Source: an uncultured bacterium (GTDB taxonomy: Bacteria > Pseudomonadota > Gammaproteobacteria > Burkholderiales > Burkholderiaceae_E). Taken from it: a stretch of 37,998 nt of DNA. Location: positions 1 to 37,998 of the forward strand of contig CAIVPX010000154.1 of assembly GCA_903907905.1 (NCBI GenBank). Reading direction: 5' to 3'. Shown here piece after piece: positions 15,408-22,977 of this stretch. The translations under genes were made by a program, and so were the position numbers. Each line of letters opens with the position of its first letter. The stretch's first letter is position 1. Below the pieces are notes generated by a model. That model was not told the DNA's origin, made no database searches, and was given only the letters and a program-made list of their open reading frames with translations.

Positions 15408-16433
15408 ATGCCGCTCAACACCCTGCCCCGCCGCATTTCAGACCTGTTGCCGTCGTTTCGGGCCATCCGCCGGGGCATGGTCACGCTGGGCTGCGCCCTG
15501 GGGGTGCTGAGCGGCAGCGCCTGGGCGCAGACCTACCCCGAGCGCCCCGTCCGGCTGGTCATCCCCTGGCCCGCCGGCGGCATCACCGACTCGGCTGGTC
15601 GGATCATGGCGCAGCGACTGGCCGAACGCTTGGGCTCACCGGTCGTGGTCGAAAACAAGGCCGGCGCGGCTGGGACCATCGGCGCCGAGTCGGTAGCCCG
15701 GGCGCAGCCCGATGGCTACACGCTGCTGCTGGCCAGCGCCGAAACCCATGCGATCGCGCCCAACCTGCGCGCACGCCTGCCCTACGATCCGCAGAAAGAC
15801 TTCGCGGCGATCGCCCCCTTTGCGATCAACCCCTTCTCACTGGTGTCACGCCCCGACTTCCCGGCAGGCAACCTGCAGGAGTTGCTTGCGCTCGTCAAGG
15901 CCCAGCCGGGCAAGTTCACCTACTCATCGGCCGGTTTGGGCAGCACCTCGCAGATCGCGATGGAGACCCTCAAAGGTCTCGCAGGAATGGATGTGCTCCA
16001 CGTGCCCTTCCAGGGCCAGGCGCCCGCGATGACCTCGCTTCTGGGCGGCCAGACAGATCTCCAGATGCTGCCTGCGGGTAGCGCGTTGGCGCTAGCGTCA
16101 TCGGGTAAGGTCAAGGTGTTTGCGGTCACAACGCACGCGCGGTTCTTCAACTTGCCTGAGGTCCCGGCGCTGAAAGAGGCCGGCTTTGAAGCGATGGACT
16201 TCGCCAACTTCTTCGGCCTGGTGGCGCCGGCCGCCGTGCCGGCCGCCATCCTGCAACGCCTTGAGCGTGAGGTCAGCGCAGTGGCCCAATCGCCTGATAC
16301 CCGCACTGCGCTGAGAAAGCTCGGCGTTGACAGTTACCCGCCCCTGTCCGCCCAGGCGTTTCAGCAGTTTCTGGAATCGGAACGCAGCCGCTGGGGCGGC
16401 GTGATCCGGGCGTCGGGCATCAAACCCGAGTAA
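15408..16433 (+). CDS. Bug/TctC-family periplasmic solute-binding protein
   Basis: 341 residues. The ATG at 15408 is preceded by GAGGAG at 7 nt; the in-frame ATG at 15393 overlaps this ribosome site. The long signal peptide ends in GSAWA at about residue 40. The mature part begins QTYPERPVRLVIPWPAGG with the following TDSAGR, the standard Bug-family opening. It continues with VENKAGAAGTIGAE, PDGYTLLL and LPYDPQKDFA blocks. Bug proteins bind small carboxylates or amides in the periplasm for tripartite tricarboxylate (TctAB) carriers or act as sensors. No TctA/TctB gene is present, as is common for this family in Burkholderiales. It ends 2 bp from the oppositely oriented isomerase-family gene. 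Confidence 0.95.
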   Translation: MPLNTLPRRISDLLPSFRAIRRGMVTLGCALGVLSGSAWAQTYPERPVRLVIPWPAGGITDSAGRIMAQRLAERLGSPVVVENKAGAAGTIGAESVARAQPDGYTLLLASAETHAIAPNLRARLPYDPQKDFAAIAPFAINPFSLVSRPDFPAGNLQELLALVKAQPGKFTYSSAGLGSTSQIAMETLKGLAGMDVLHVPFQGQAPAMTSLLGGQTDLQMLPAGSALALASSGKVKVFAVTTHARFFNLPEVPALKEAGFEAMDFANFFGLVAPAAVPAAILQRLEREVSAVAQSPDTRTALRKLGVDSYPPLSAQAFQQFLESERSRWGGVIRASGIKPE

Positions 16434-16435
16434 GC

Positions 16436-17206
16436 CTAACCGAGGCGCCGCACCGCCTGATAGGCCGAGGGCGGCCGCAAGCCGGGATCTTGCAGCAGCC
16501 GTCCGCAGCCCGCCACTGGCGTCGCGATGCCCGCGGTTCGCAGGGCATTCCAGAGCATGGCGCAGGCGCTGGACAGCACGGGTTTGCCCAGGTCGATCTC
16601 GGCCTGCCCCAGCACGCCCAGGGTGGGCAATCCCACGCCGCTGATGAACACCGCGTCGGCTTCGATCCGATTGACGGACTTGATGAGGCCATACACCCGT
16701 CGCGGGGTCTCATCGAAGATGCTTTTGACATCGGGCAGACAGTTGGCGTGCACCACCTCGAAGCCGAACTGCTCGAACACGGCCTTGCTGCGCTGCGTGA
16801 GCGCCATGTCGTACGGGGTGCCGATGGCCAGCCTGCGCACGCCAAGCAGGTCGAGCGCCGCAGCGGCACTGCCCAGGGCCGTGACGAACGGAATACCGGT
16901 CCGCGACTGCATGCGCGCCGACAGTTGCGCATCGCCCTCCCGACCCAGCGTATAGCTGGTGGCCGTGTGCGCCAGCACGATCACGTCAGGCTCGACGCTG
17001 GCCAGCAGGTCCACCGTCTCATCGAGATGCTGCAGTTGGCTCGCCGCACGCTGTTGCAGGTTCTGCAAGGTGCCCACCGCCCCGCGCGCGACCATCCGGT
17101 TGAAATGCACCGATACACCCTCCGGCGCGGCGGCGAACATCTCGCGCTCTACCGTGGGCGTGCCGGGGGGAATCAAAAAGCCAAGTCGTGCTCGCCAGTC
17201 GGTCAT
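16436..17206 (-). CDS. Maleate isomerase/arylmalonate decarboxylase-family protein (Asp/Glu racemase superfamily), catalytic Cys apparently absent
   Basis: 256 residues. The ATG at 17206 has a strong GGAGG at 5-nt spacing. The opening LGFLIPPGTPTVEREMF, the VRRLAIGTPYDMALTQR stretch and the PTLGVLGQAEIDLGKPVLSS C-terminal block match the maleate cis-trans isomerase/AMDase family. These enzymes normally use one or two cysteines: one in the first strand loop (here HTATSYTLG, residues 80-88) and one in the ISCGG-type loop (here ISGVG, residues 188-192). Both positions read as non-Cys. The nearest cysteine is in SSACAMLW at residue 215. It may be a decarboxylase or hydratase with other chemistry, or inactive. 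It converges on the Bug gene and is divergent from the zinc operon. Confidence 0.87.
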   Translation of the reverse strand: MTDWRARLGFLIPPGTPTVEREMFAAAPEGVSVHFNRMVARGAVGTLQNLQQRAASQLQHLDETVDLLASVEPDVIVLAHTATSYTLGREGDAQLSARMQSRTGIPFVTALGSAAAALDLLGVRRLAIGTPYDMALTQRSKAVFEQFGFEVVHANCLPDVKSIFDETPRRVYGLIKSVNRIEADAVFISGVGLPTLGVLGQAEIDLGKPVLSSACAMLWNALRTAGIATPVAGCGRLLQDPGLRPPSAYQAVRRLG

Positions 17207-17338
17207 GCCTACCTCCAGAAACCCATCGCCGGAAAGACCAATAGGGGGGACCTGCGGCCAAGCATTATCGGCGAAAACAATCGTCGGCCAGGCGCGTACC
17301 AGACGCGGTCCATTGAGATCTCACCGGAATTTCTAGAT

Positions 17339-17355
17339 ATGTTATCTTGTTACAT
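17339..17355. promoter_or_regulatory. Putative Zur box 1 (imperfect palindrome)
   Basis: ATGTTATCTTGTTACAT: outer arms ATGTxA and TxACAT are symmetric, in an AT-rich stretch unlike the surrounding GC-rich DNA. The TGTTA...TxACA layout resembles proteobacterial Zur sites. It lies about 65 bp before the first gene of a cluster that encodes znuA, znuB and zur itself. Confidence 0.55.
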
Positions 17356-17360
17356 ACGTG

Positions 17361-17372
17361 ATGTTGTAACAT
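17361..17372. promoter_or_regulatory. Putative Zur box 2 (ATGTT-GT-AACAT palindrome)
   Basis: Perfect 5-bp arms with a 2-bp centre, starting five bases after box 1. Together with box 1 it forms a tandem operator ending 47 bp before the likely outer-membrane gene start at 17420. TGTTxTAACA cores are typical of Zur and Fur-family operators, and Zur is encoded three genes downstream. Confidence 0.6.
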
Positions 17373-17410
17373 ATCCGTCAAAAATCAAGCATCAACTCAA
17401 CTTGCTGGGG

Positions 17411-18571
17411 ATGAATTTCATGAGACGCTCGCCTCTTTGTCCGCTCGCTTTCCTGGCGCTTGCCGGGCTGGCTTGGGCACCCATATCAGCGCACGCGGCG
17501 GATGCCGCGCCGCCCTCGGTTGAATTCGGCGCAACCCTTAACGGCCTCTACCAGAGCCGCGCCCAGGCACTCGTCGATCGCGAAAAAGGCCTTGGCTTGG
17601 CTCACAGTGATATCACTGCCAACGCAAGGCTCACCCCCTGGCTTCAGGGCCGATTCACCGGCGTGGCGCACAGCGAGGAAAACAGAGTCCACACCGAGGT
17701 GGAGGAGGCCTACCTCGAGGCGCCGGGACTGCCGGGCGGCCTGCAGATCAGGGCCGGCCGCTTCTTAACGCAGATCGGCTACCTCAACGAGCGACACCCT
17801 CACCAGGACGACTTCGTCGATCGGCCGCTCATGCACCGCGCCTTCCTCGGCGGCCACTACTTTGATAACGGGCTGCGGCTGAACTGGGTCGCGCCCACGC
17901 CGCTGTACTGGCGATCCGGTATCGAAGTGCTCAACGGCAAGCGTCTGCCCGCCGCCGCCGCTTCGCGCAGCCTGGGCGCTTATACCCTCAGCACGCGAAT
18001 CGGCGGCGACCTTGGCGCAAGCCAAAGCTGGCTGTTCGGACTGTCGACGCTCAGACACCGGGGCGGGGCGTCGGGCGAAGACCCCGCGCACGAGGGCATG
18101 GCGGACGCAGACGCTGACACGCTGCATCGTCATGGCGCGCGCTTCTTTGGCCGGCGCATCGATTGGGTCGAGGCCGTCTGGAAATGGTCTCCGGGGGGCA
18201 ACCTGCGTGGACAACAGCTGCGCTTGTCGGCTGAATTCGCACGCGCGAGCGGCCTGTCGGACGAAAGCACCCCGACGGATCGACACATGGCGGGCTACCT
18301 GTCGGCGGTCTATCGATTCACGTCTCAGTGGGAGGCCGGGCTGCGCCTTGACAGCCTGCGCGGTCTGGTTCACGACCATGCCCTTGAAGCCTTTACCCCT
18401 GCCCGATTGCAGGAGCGCAGCCTTTCGCTCGCCTGGATGCCCTCGCACGCCTCAACCCTCAGACTACAGTGGACCGGTCAGCGTGACCGTGGCGGTTTTG
18501 CCGAAGCGGGCAGCACCCTGTTCCTGCAATACGTCGTCAATATCGGCGCCCATGGTGCGCATGCGTTCTGA
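17411..18571 (+). CDS. Putative outer-membrane beta-barrel protein of the zinc-uptake operon
   Basis: 386 residues from ATG 17411, or 383 from ATG 17420; the GGGG at 17407-17410 is better spaced for 17420. The long open frame upstream to 16490 is antisense to the isomerase-family gene and was excluded. The signal peptide runs to about AHA. The mature protein alternates short amphipathic strands and Gly/Asp loops. It contains EEAYLEAPGLPGGLQIRAGR and FLTQIGYLNERHPHQDDF, and ends in Phe as outer-membrane barrels do. No TonB plug was recognised, so it looks more porin-like than a ZnuD receptor. It sits first behind the Zur-box-like sites and its stop overlaps the ribosome site of znuA, so a role in bringing zinc across the outer membrane is inferred. 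Confidence 0.82.
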   Translation: MNFMRRSPLCPLAFLALAGLAWAPISAHAADAAPPSVEFGATLNGLYQSRAQALVDREKGLGLAHSDITANARLTPWLQGRFTGVAHSEENRVHTEVEEAYLEAPGLPGGLQIRAGRFLTQIGYLNERHPHQDDFVDRPLMHRAFLGGHYFDNGLRLNWVAPTPLYWRSGIEVLNGKRLPAAAASRSLGAYTLSTRIGGDLGASQSWLFGLSTLRHRGGASGEDPAHEGMADADADTLHRHGARFFGRRIDWVEAVWKWSPGGNLRGQQLRLSAEFARASGLSDESTPTDRHMAGYLSAVYRFTSQWEAGLRLDSLRGLVHDHALEAFTPARLQERSLSLAWMPSHASTLRLQWTGQRDRGGFAEAGSTLFLQYVVNIGAHGAHAF

Positions 18572-18578
18572 GGCGAAC

Positions 18579-19526
18579 ATGCCGCGTCGATACTCCCCCG
18601 CACGGGCGCTCGGTCAACTGCTCAGCGGCGTCGCCTCGGCCTGCTTGGCGGCGCCCGCTCTGGCCGCCACGCTCAACCTGTTTGCCTGCGAACCCGAGTG
18701 GGCGGCGCTCGCCCGCATCCTCGCGCCGCGTGCAAACATCGTATCGGCCACGCACGCCCGCCAGGATCCGCATGACATCGAGGCGCGCCCGGCGCTCATC
18801 AGCGCTCTTCGCCGCGCCGATCTCGCCCTTTGCACAGGCGCATCGCTCGAGGCCGGCTGGCTGCCCATGCTGCAGCAGCGCGCCGGCAATCCGAACACGC
18901 TGCCCGGCAAGCCGGGCATGTTCATCGCCGCCGACGGGCTGAACCTCATCGCCGATGCGCATCATCACCCGGCACGCGACAAGGGGCATGTTCACCGGGA
19001 GGGCAATCCACACTTCCAGCTCGACCCTGCCCGACTGGCGCAGGTCGCGGCCCGACTGAGCGAGCGACTCGCGCAACTCGATCCGGCAGACGCATCCGGC
19101 TATCGCGAGCGGTTCATGCAGTGGCAAACCGCTTGGGCGCAGCAAATGCAAGCCTGGCGGCAACGCGCCCAACCGCTGTTCGGCAAAGCCGTGCTGGCCG
19201 AGCACTCGAGCTTTGCCTACCTGTTTCGCTGGCTCGAGCTCTATCAGGTGGCCGACCTTGAGCCAGTGCCGGGCTTGCCCCCCACCCTGGCCCACCTGCA
19301 GACCCTTCTGCAACGCTCCCGCGATGACCCGCCTATGGCGGTCATTCAGACGCTTTACCAGGACCCTCAGGCCGGGCTATGGATCGGGCAGCGGCTCGCC
19401 ATCCCGGTACTGTTCCTGCCCTCCACGGTCACGGCCGAGGGCCCCACTCAAACGCTCGAAGGCTTGTTTGATCACCTAATCGATGCCCTGGTCGGGGCCG
19501 CCATCCAACGACCACGCCAGCGATGA
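18579..19526 (+). CDS. znuA: Zinc ABC transporter periplasmic binding protein ZnuA-like
   Basis: 315 residues. The ATG at 18579 has GAGG (overlapping the previous stop) at 5-6 nt. A signal peptide ends at about residue 29. Family metal-ligand blocks are visible: QDPHDIEARP with His65, GNPHFQLDP with His145, and LAEHSSFAYLFRWLEL with His209. A His-rich loop, HHHPARDKGHVH (residues 128-139), precedes the second ligand, as in zinc-specific ZnuA/AztC-type proteins. It binds Zn2+ in the periplasm and hands it to the permease. It overlaps znuB by 4 bp (ATGA), so the two are translationally coupled. The fourth ligand could not be fixed by eye. Confidence 0.92.
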   Translation: MPRRYSPARALGQLLSGVASACLAAPALAATLNLFACEPEWAALARILAPRANIVSATHARQDPHDIEARPALISALRRADLALCTGASLEAGWLPMLQQRAGNPNTLPGKPGMFIAADGLNLIADAHHHPARDKGHVHREGNPHFQLDPARLAQVAARLSERLAQLDPADASGYRERFMQWQTAWAQQMQAWRQRAQPLFGKAVLAEHSSFAYLFRWLELYQVADLEPVPGLPPTLAHLQTLLQRSRDDPPMAVIQTLYQDPQAGLWIGQRLAIPVLFLPSTVTAEGPTQTLEGLFDHLIDALVGAAIQRPRQR

Positions 19527-20293
19527 ACGAACTCGCCACCCTCCTTGCGCTGCCACTGTTCGCGGGGCTGCTGGTGCTGCTCACGCATGCGCCGCTGGGC
19601 GAGCAGGTGCTGTCGCGTGGCATCGTGTTCATCGATCTGGCCGTGGCGCAACTGGCCGCCCTGGGCGTACTGACCGCCTCAGGCTGGGCTGCAGACCAGC
19701 CCGGCCGGTGGTGGGCCGGAACGCTGAGCGCGCTGGCCGGGAGTGTGCTGGTCGCCGGCATGGCGCGGCGCTGGCCGCACCGCCGCGAAGCGCTGATCGG
19801 CCTGGTGTACGTAGGCGGCGCAGCCCTCGCCATCCTGTGGGTCAGCGCCGATCCGCATGGCGCGCAAAAGCTGCGCCTGCTCCTGGCCGGCGACATTCTG
19901 TGGGTGACCGCGCCAGCCCTGACCCCACTCGCGGTCGCCACAGCCCTCTGCATGATCGCCTGGCGCTGGCGCCCGTCACTGCTGCGCGACGACCGCGCCT
20001 TTTACCCCTGCTTCGCGCTGCTGGTCAGCCTGTCGGTGCCGCTGATGGGGCTCTATCTGGTATTCACCACCTTGATCGTACCGGCCCTCGCGGCCGCGCG
20101 CCTGGCCGGCAAAGGCCGACTCCAGGCGCGCCTCATAGCGATGGGAGTGGGCGCTGGCGGCTACGCGGCGGGCCTGGGCGCTTCGCTGTGGCTCGATCTC
20201 CCGAGCGGCCCATGCATCGTACTGGCCCTGATGCTATGCGGGCTTGCCGCCTGCCTGGTCAAGCCCCGCACCGCTGCTCCGTTGTCCGCTTGA
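19523..20293 (+). CDS. znuB: Zinc ABC transporter permease ZnuB-like (ABC-3 family)
   Basis: 256 residues. The ATG at 19523 overlaps the znuA stop. About eight hydrophobic segments are visible, with the ABC-3 hallmarks FIDLAVAQLAALGVL (about residues 36-50), LIGLVYVGGAALAILWVS, LLAGDILWV and LVFTTLIVPALAA. It is the inner-membrane channel subunit for zinc. It normally pairs with the ATPase ZnuC, which is not encoded in this cluster or elsewhere in the window. Zur follows after only 14 bp, so it is probably in the same transcript. Confidence 0.92.
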   Translation: MNELATLLALPLFAGLLVLLTHAPLGEQVLSRGIVFIDLAVAQLAALGVLTASGWAADQPGRWWAGTLSALAGSVLVAGMARRWPHRREALIGLVYVGGAALAILWVSADPHGAQKLRLLLAGDILWVTAPALTPLAVATALCMIAWRWRPSLLRDDRAFYPCFALLVSLSVPLMGLYLVFTTLIVPALAAARLAGKGRLQARLIAMGVGAGGYAAGLGASLWLDLPSGPCIVLALMLCGLAACLVKPRTAAPLSA

Positions 20294-20307
20294 CGTAAAC
20301 TGGCAGC

Positions 20308-20865
20308 ATGAGTGCCGCTAAAACTCTCACCGAAGCGCCTGAAAAGGCCTCAGGCCGCGCCAGCCGGCGCGTATCGACCCGAGAGATCGAGCGTCGCCTG
20401 CAGGATGCGCAGGCGCATTGCAGCGAACGCGGGGCCTTGCTCACCCCCTTGCGGCGAGAGGTGCTCGAACTGCTGTTGCGTCGACACGGCACCGCCAAGG
20501 CCTACGATCTGCAGGACGACATGCGAGCCCGGCATGGTCGCGTGGCGCCCACCACGGTATATCGCGCGCTCGACTTTCTCATGAGCATGCAACTCGTGCA
20601 CCGGGTCGACAGCGTCAACAGTTTCGTGGCCTGCCAGCTTGATCACGAGCACGAACACCTGGCCCATCAGGCGCTGATGCTGGTGTGCTCACAGTGCGGG
20701 TCGGTCAGCGAGACCCACGCGGAACATGAGCTCGCCAGCGCGCTGCGCACACTCGAACGGGGGGCCGCCGGTTTTGAAGTCTCCGCCGTCGAAATCAAGG
20801 GGCGATGTGCCACCTGCACACCCCGCCCGCGAGCGGCCGCTGCCGCGGACAAGCCCCTGGCCTGA
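20308..20865 (+). CDS. zur: Zinc uptake regulator Zur (Fur family)
   Basis: 185 residues. A winged-helix block with LLTPLRREVLELLLRRHG and APTTVYRALDFLMSMQLVHR (residues 44-99) is followed by the dimerisation and metal domain. The latter has an HEHEH cluster (about 113-117) and two structural-zinc pairs, CSQC (127/130) and CATC (167/170). The Leu-Val-His-Arg linker and the position after znuAB mark it as Zur rather than Fur. With zinc bound it should repress the cluster through the palindromes upstream of the outer-membrane gene, so it is likely autoregulated. The N-terminal 25 residues and the Ala-rich tail after residue 172 look unstructured. Confidence 0.93.
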   Translation: MSAAKTLTEAPEKASGRASRRVSTREIERRLQDAQAHCSERGALLTPLRREVLELLLRRHGTAKAYDLQDDMRARHGRVAPTTVYRALDFLMSMQLVHRVDSVNSFVACQLDHEHEHLAHQALMLVCSQCGSVSETHAEHELASALRTLERGAAGFEVSAVEIKGRCATCTPRPRAAAAADKPLA

Positions 20866-20897
20866 GGCGCAGGCGAGCTATCATCGACGCCCTGTCT

Positions 20898-20916
20898 GGC
20901 GCCCGCTCGTGGCGCC
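20898..20916 (+). terminator. Possible hairpin after zur
   Basis: GGCGCC, a 7-nt loop and GGCGCC can pair; the hairpin starts 33 nt after the zur stop and 42 bp before the next gene. It lacks a T-run, so it is at best a weak terminator. Confidence 0.22.
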
Positions 20917-20957
20917 GGGATCAAGCCTTGCACTCGCCGACCTGCGGACCTGCCCTC

Positions 20958-22004
20958 ATGCCCTCCCCTTCCGAGCGCCTCTCCGAGCACGAACTCAGCC
21001 AACTCTGCGAGGCCGCCTTTCGCGGTCTGGGCTTGTCCGCCGCCGATGCCGCCGACGTCGCCCAGGTGCTGGTGCTGGCCGATCTCTTCGGGCTGACGAC
21101 CCACGGCGTCAGCCGGATCGAATCGTATGGCGAGCGCCTGGCGCTCGGCGGCATCAACCCCAGAGCCTCGATTCGCATTGACACGCTGGCCCCGGTGATT
21201 GCCCGCGTGCATGGCGACAATGCGGTGGGCCCACTGGTGGGCATGCACGCACTCCGAGCGGCCATGCAGATGGCGGAGCGCTTCGGGGTCGGCGTCGCGC
21301 TGGCGCGCCAGAGCAACCACTTCGGACCGATCTCGCCCTACAGCTACCTCGCGGCCCAGCAGGGCTTTGCCAGCATCATCGGCAGTAATGCCACGACCAC
21401 CATCGCGCCCTGGGGCGGCAGCGATGCACGCCTGGGCAACAGCCCGGTGGGCTTTGCAGTGCCCAACCCGGGCGGTGATCCCTTCATGCTCGACATGGCC
21501 ATGAGCGTGGTGGCGCGCGCCAAGATCCGGCAAGCCCTGAAGCAGGGCCAAACCATTCCGGAAACCTGGGCCACCGACGAGCAGGGCCGCCCCACGAGCG
21601 ACCCGGCCGCGGCCCTCAAGGGGTTTCTGCAGGCCATCGGCGGCCACAAGGGCTACGGCCTCGCGCTGTGGGTCGATCTGTTCGCCGGCCTGCTCTCCGA
21701 CGCGGCCTACCTGACGCATGTGAAGTCCTGGGTCGACAGCCCCGATGAGCCGCAAAACCTCGGGCATTTCTTCATCCTCATCAACACCCGGGTCCTGGGC
21801 TCAGCCGACTGGCTCACCGAGCGCATGAAGGACTTCGCGGCCATCCTTCGTGACAGCCCAGCCATCGACCCCGACCGGCCTGTGCTGTTGCCAGGCGAGA
21901 TCGAACTGAGCAAGCTGCGCCAACAGCGGACCGAAGGCATTGAGGTCGACGCCGAGACGCTCGCGCGACTCAGGGCCTATGCAACCACCCACCAGGGAGA
22001 CTGA
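20958..22004 (+). CDS. Malate/L-lactate dehydrogenase (Ldh2)-family NAD(P)-dependent 2-hydroxyacid oxidoreductase
   Basis: 348 residues from ATG 20958, which matches the family N-terminus; the open frame before it overlaps zur. Landmarks are the GLTTHGVSRIESYGERL block with catalytic-type His49, VALARQSNHFGPISPY with the second His, NSPVGFAVPN, MLDMAMSVVARAKI and IGGHKGYGLALWVDLFAGLL. This family reversibly oxidises 2-hydroxyacids (malate, sulfolactate, ureidoglycolate, delta-piperideine-carboxylate) in the cytosol; the substrate is unknown here. It begins a four-gene plus-strand operon with gaps of 3 and 4 bp and a 4-bp overlap, so it probably acts on the same compound class as the Bug, MBL and IDH-like products. 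Confidence 0.93.
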   Translation: MPSPSERLSEHELSQLCEAAFRGLGLSAADAADVAQVLVLADLFGLTTHGVSRIESYGERLALGGINPRASIRIDTLAPVIARVHGDNAVGPLVGMHALRAAMQMAERFGVGVALARQSNHFGPISPYSYLAAQQGFASIIGSNATTTIAPWGGSDARLGNSPVGFAVPNPGGDPFMLDMAMSVVARAKIRQALKQGQTIPETWATDEQGRPTSDPAAALKGFLQAIGGHKGYGLALWVDLFAGLLSDAAYLTHVKSWVDSPDEPQNLGHFFILINTRVLGSADWLTERMKDFAAILRDSPAIDPDRPVLLPGEIELSKLRQQRTEGIEVDAETLARLRAYATTHQGD

Positions 22005-22007
22005 ATC

Positions 22008-22973
22008 ATGGTTAAAGGACTGATCTTCGCGCTGCTCATCGCGCTGGGAACCCCCTCGGCTCTGGCGCAGGGCTATCCGAACAAGCCGATTCGCGTGATC
22101 GTGCCCTACGCGCCCGGGGGCGCCGCGGACATCACCGGCCGGGTGGTCAGCCAGAAGCTCTCCGAGGGGCTGGGTGTACCAGTCGTGGTCGAGAACAGGG
22201 CGGGCGCCAACGGCATGATCGGCACCGATGCCGTGGCCAAGGCGGCACCCGACGGCTACACCCTGCTTCTGGTTGCCAGCGGGCCGGTCGTGGTGAACCC
22301 CTCGCTCTACAGCAAGGTGCCCTACGACCCCGTCCGAGATCTGGCCCCGATCAGCCAGGTCACCACCTTTCAGTATGTGCTCGTGGTCCCGGAGCAATCA
22401 CCCTACAAGACGCTCCCGGACCTGATCGCGGCCGCCAAGGCCAAGCCCAGGGCGCTCACCTTCGGTTCAACCGGAATCGGCGGCGGTGGCCATCTGGCGG
22501 GCGAACTGCTGGGCCTGATGTCAGGCACGCAATTAACCCACGTTCCCTACAAGGGCAGCGGGCCGGCGCTGGTTGACCTCTTCGCGGGCCAACTTTCCTT
22601 TACCTACGATACCGTCATCACCTCGGTCCCGCACGTGAGAGCGGGCAAGCTGCTGGCGTTTGCGGTGTCGGGCCCGAACCGTTCGAAATCGCTGCCTCAG
22701 GTGCCCACCATGTCCGAACTCGGCTTCAAGGGCTTCGCGGTGACGCAGTTCCAGGGCTTCATGGCGCCCGGTAAGACCGACCCGGCCCTCATCGCGCTGC
22801 TGCACCGTGAGATCGTCAAGGCGATGCGTTCGCCTGAGGTCAAGCAGCGCCTCGAAACCGAGGGCGGTAACGAACTGGTGGGCAACACGCCCGAAGAATT
22901 CGCGGCATTGATTCGTAGCGATCTCGAGATGTACCGCAAGCTCATTCGTGATGCCGACATCCGCATGGAGTAA
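22008..22973 (+). CDS. Bug/TctC-family periplasmic solute-binding protein
   Basis: 321 residues. The ATG at 22008 follows GGGAGA at about 7 nt, only 3 bp after the Ldh2 gene. A signal peptide ends at SALA (residue 20). Then come GYPNKPIRVIVPYAPGG with AADITGR, VENRAGANGMIGTDAVAK, PDGYTLLL and KVPYDPVRDLAPIS, all Bug signatures. It should bind a carboxylate substrate in the periplasm for the dehydrogenases encoded on either side. No TctA/TctB partner is present. It is clearly divergent in sequence from the other Bug protein at 15408-16433, so it is not a recent duplication. Confidence 0.95.
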   Translation: MVKGLIFALLIALGTPSALAQGYPNKPIRVIVPYAPGGAADITGRVVSQKLSEGLGVPVVVENRAGANGMIGTDAVAKAAPDGYTLLLVASGPVVVNPSLYSKVPYDPVRDLAPISQVTTFQYVLVVPEQSPYKTLPDLIAAAKAKPRALTFGSTGIGGGGHLAGELLGLMSGTQLTHVPYKGSGPALVDLFAGQLSFTYDTVITSVPHVRAGKLLAFAVSGPNRSKSLPQVPTMSELGFKGFAVTQFQGFMAPGKTDPALIALLHREIVKAMRSPEVKQRLETEGGNELVGNTPEEFAALIRSDLEMYRKLIRDADIRME

Positions 22974-22977
22974 ATCC

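Noticed and set aside
16490-17410. Upstream part of the long plus-strand frame leading into the outer-membrane gene
   Set aside because: Antisense to the isomerase-family gene and crossing the Zur-box-like region; the signal peptide at 17411/17420 marks the true start.
18012-18578. Upstream part of the frame leading into znuA
   Set aside because: Overlaps the outer-membrane gene in another frame; the GAGG-preceded ATG at 18579 begins the signal peptide.
20667-21767. 366-codon minus-strand frame opposite zur and the Ldh2 gene
   Set aside because: No recognisable domain; spans two well-supported genes on the other strand.
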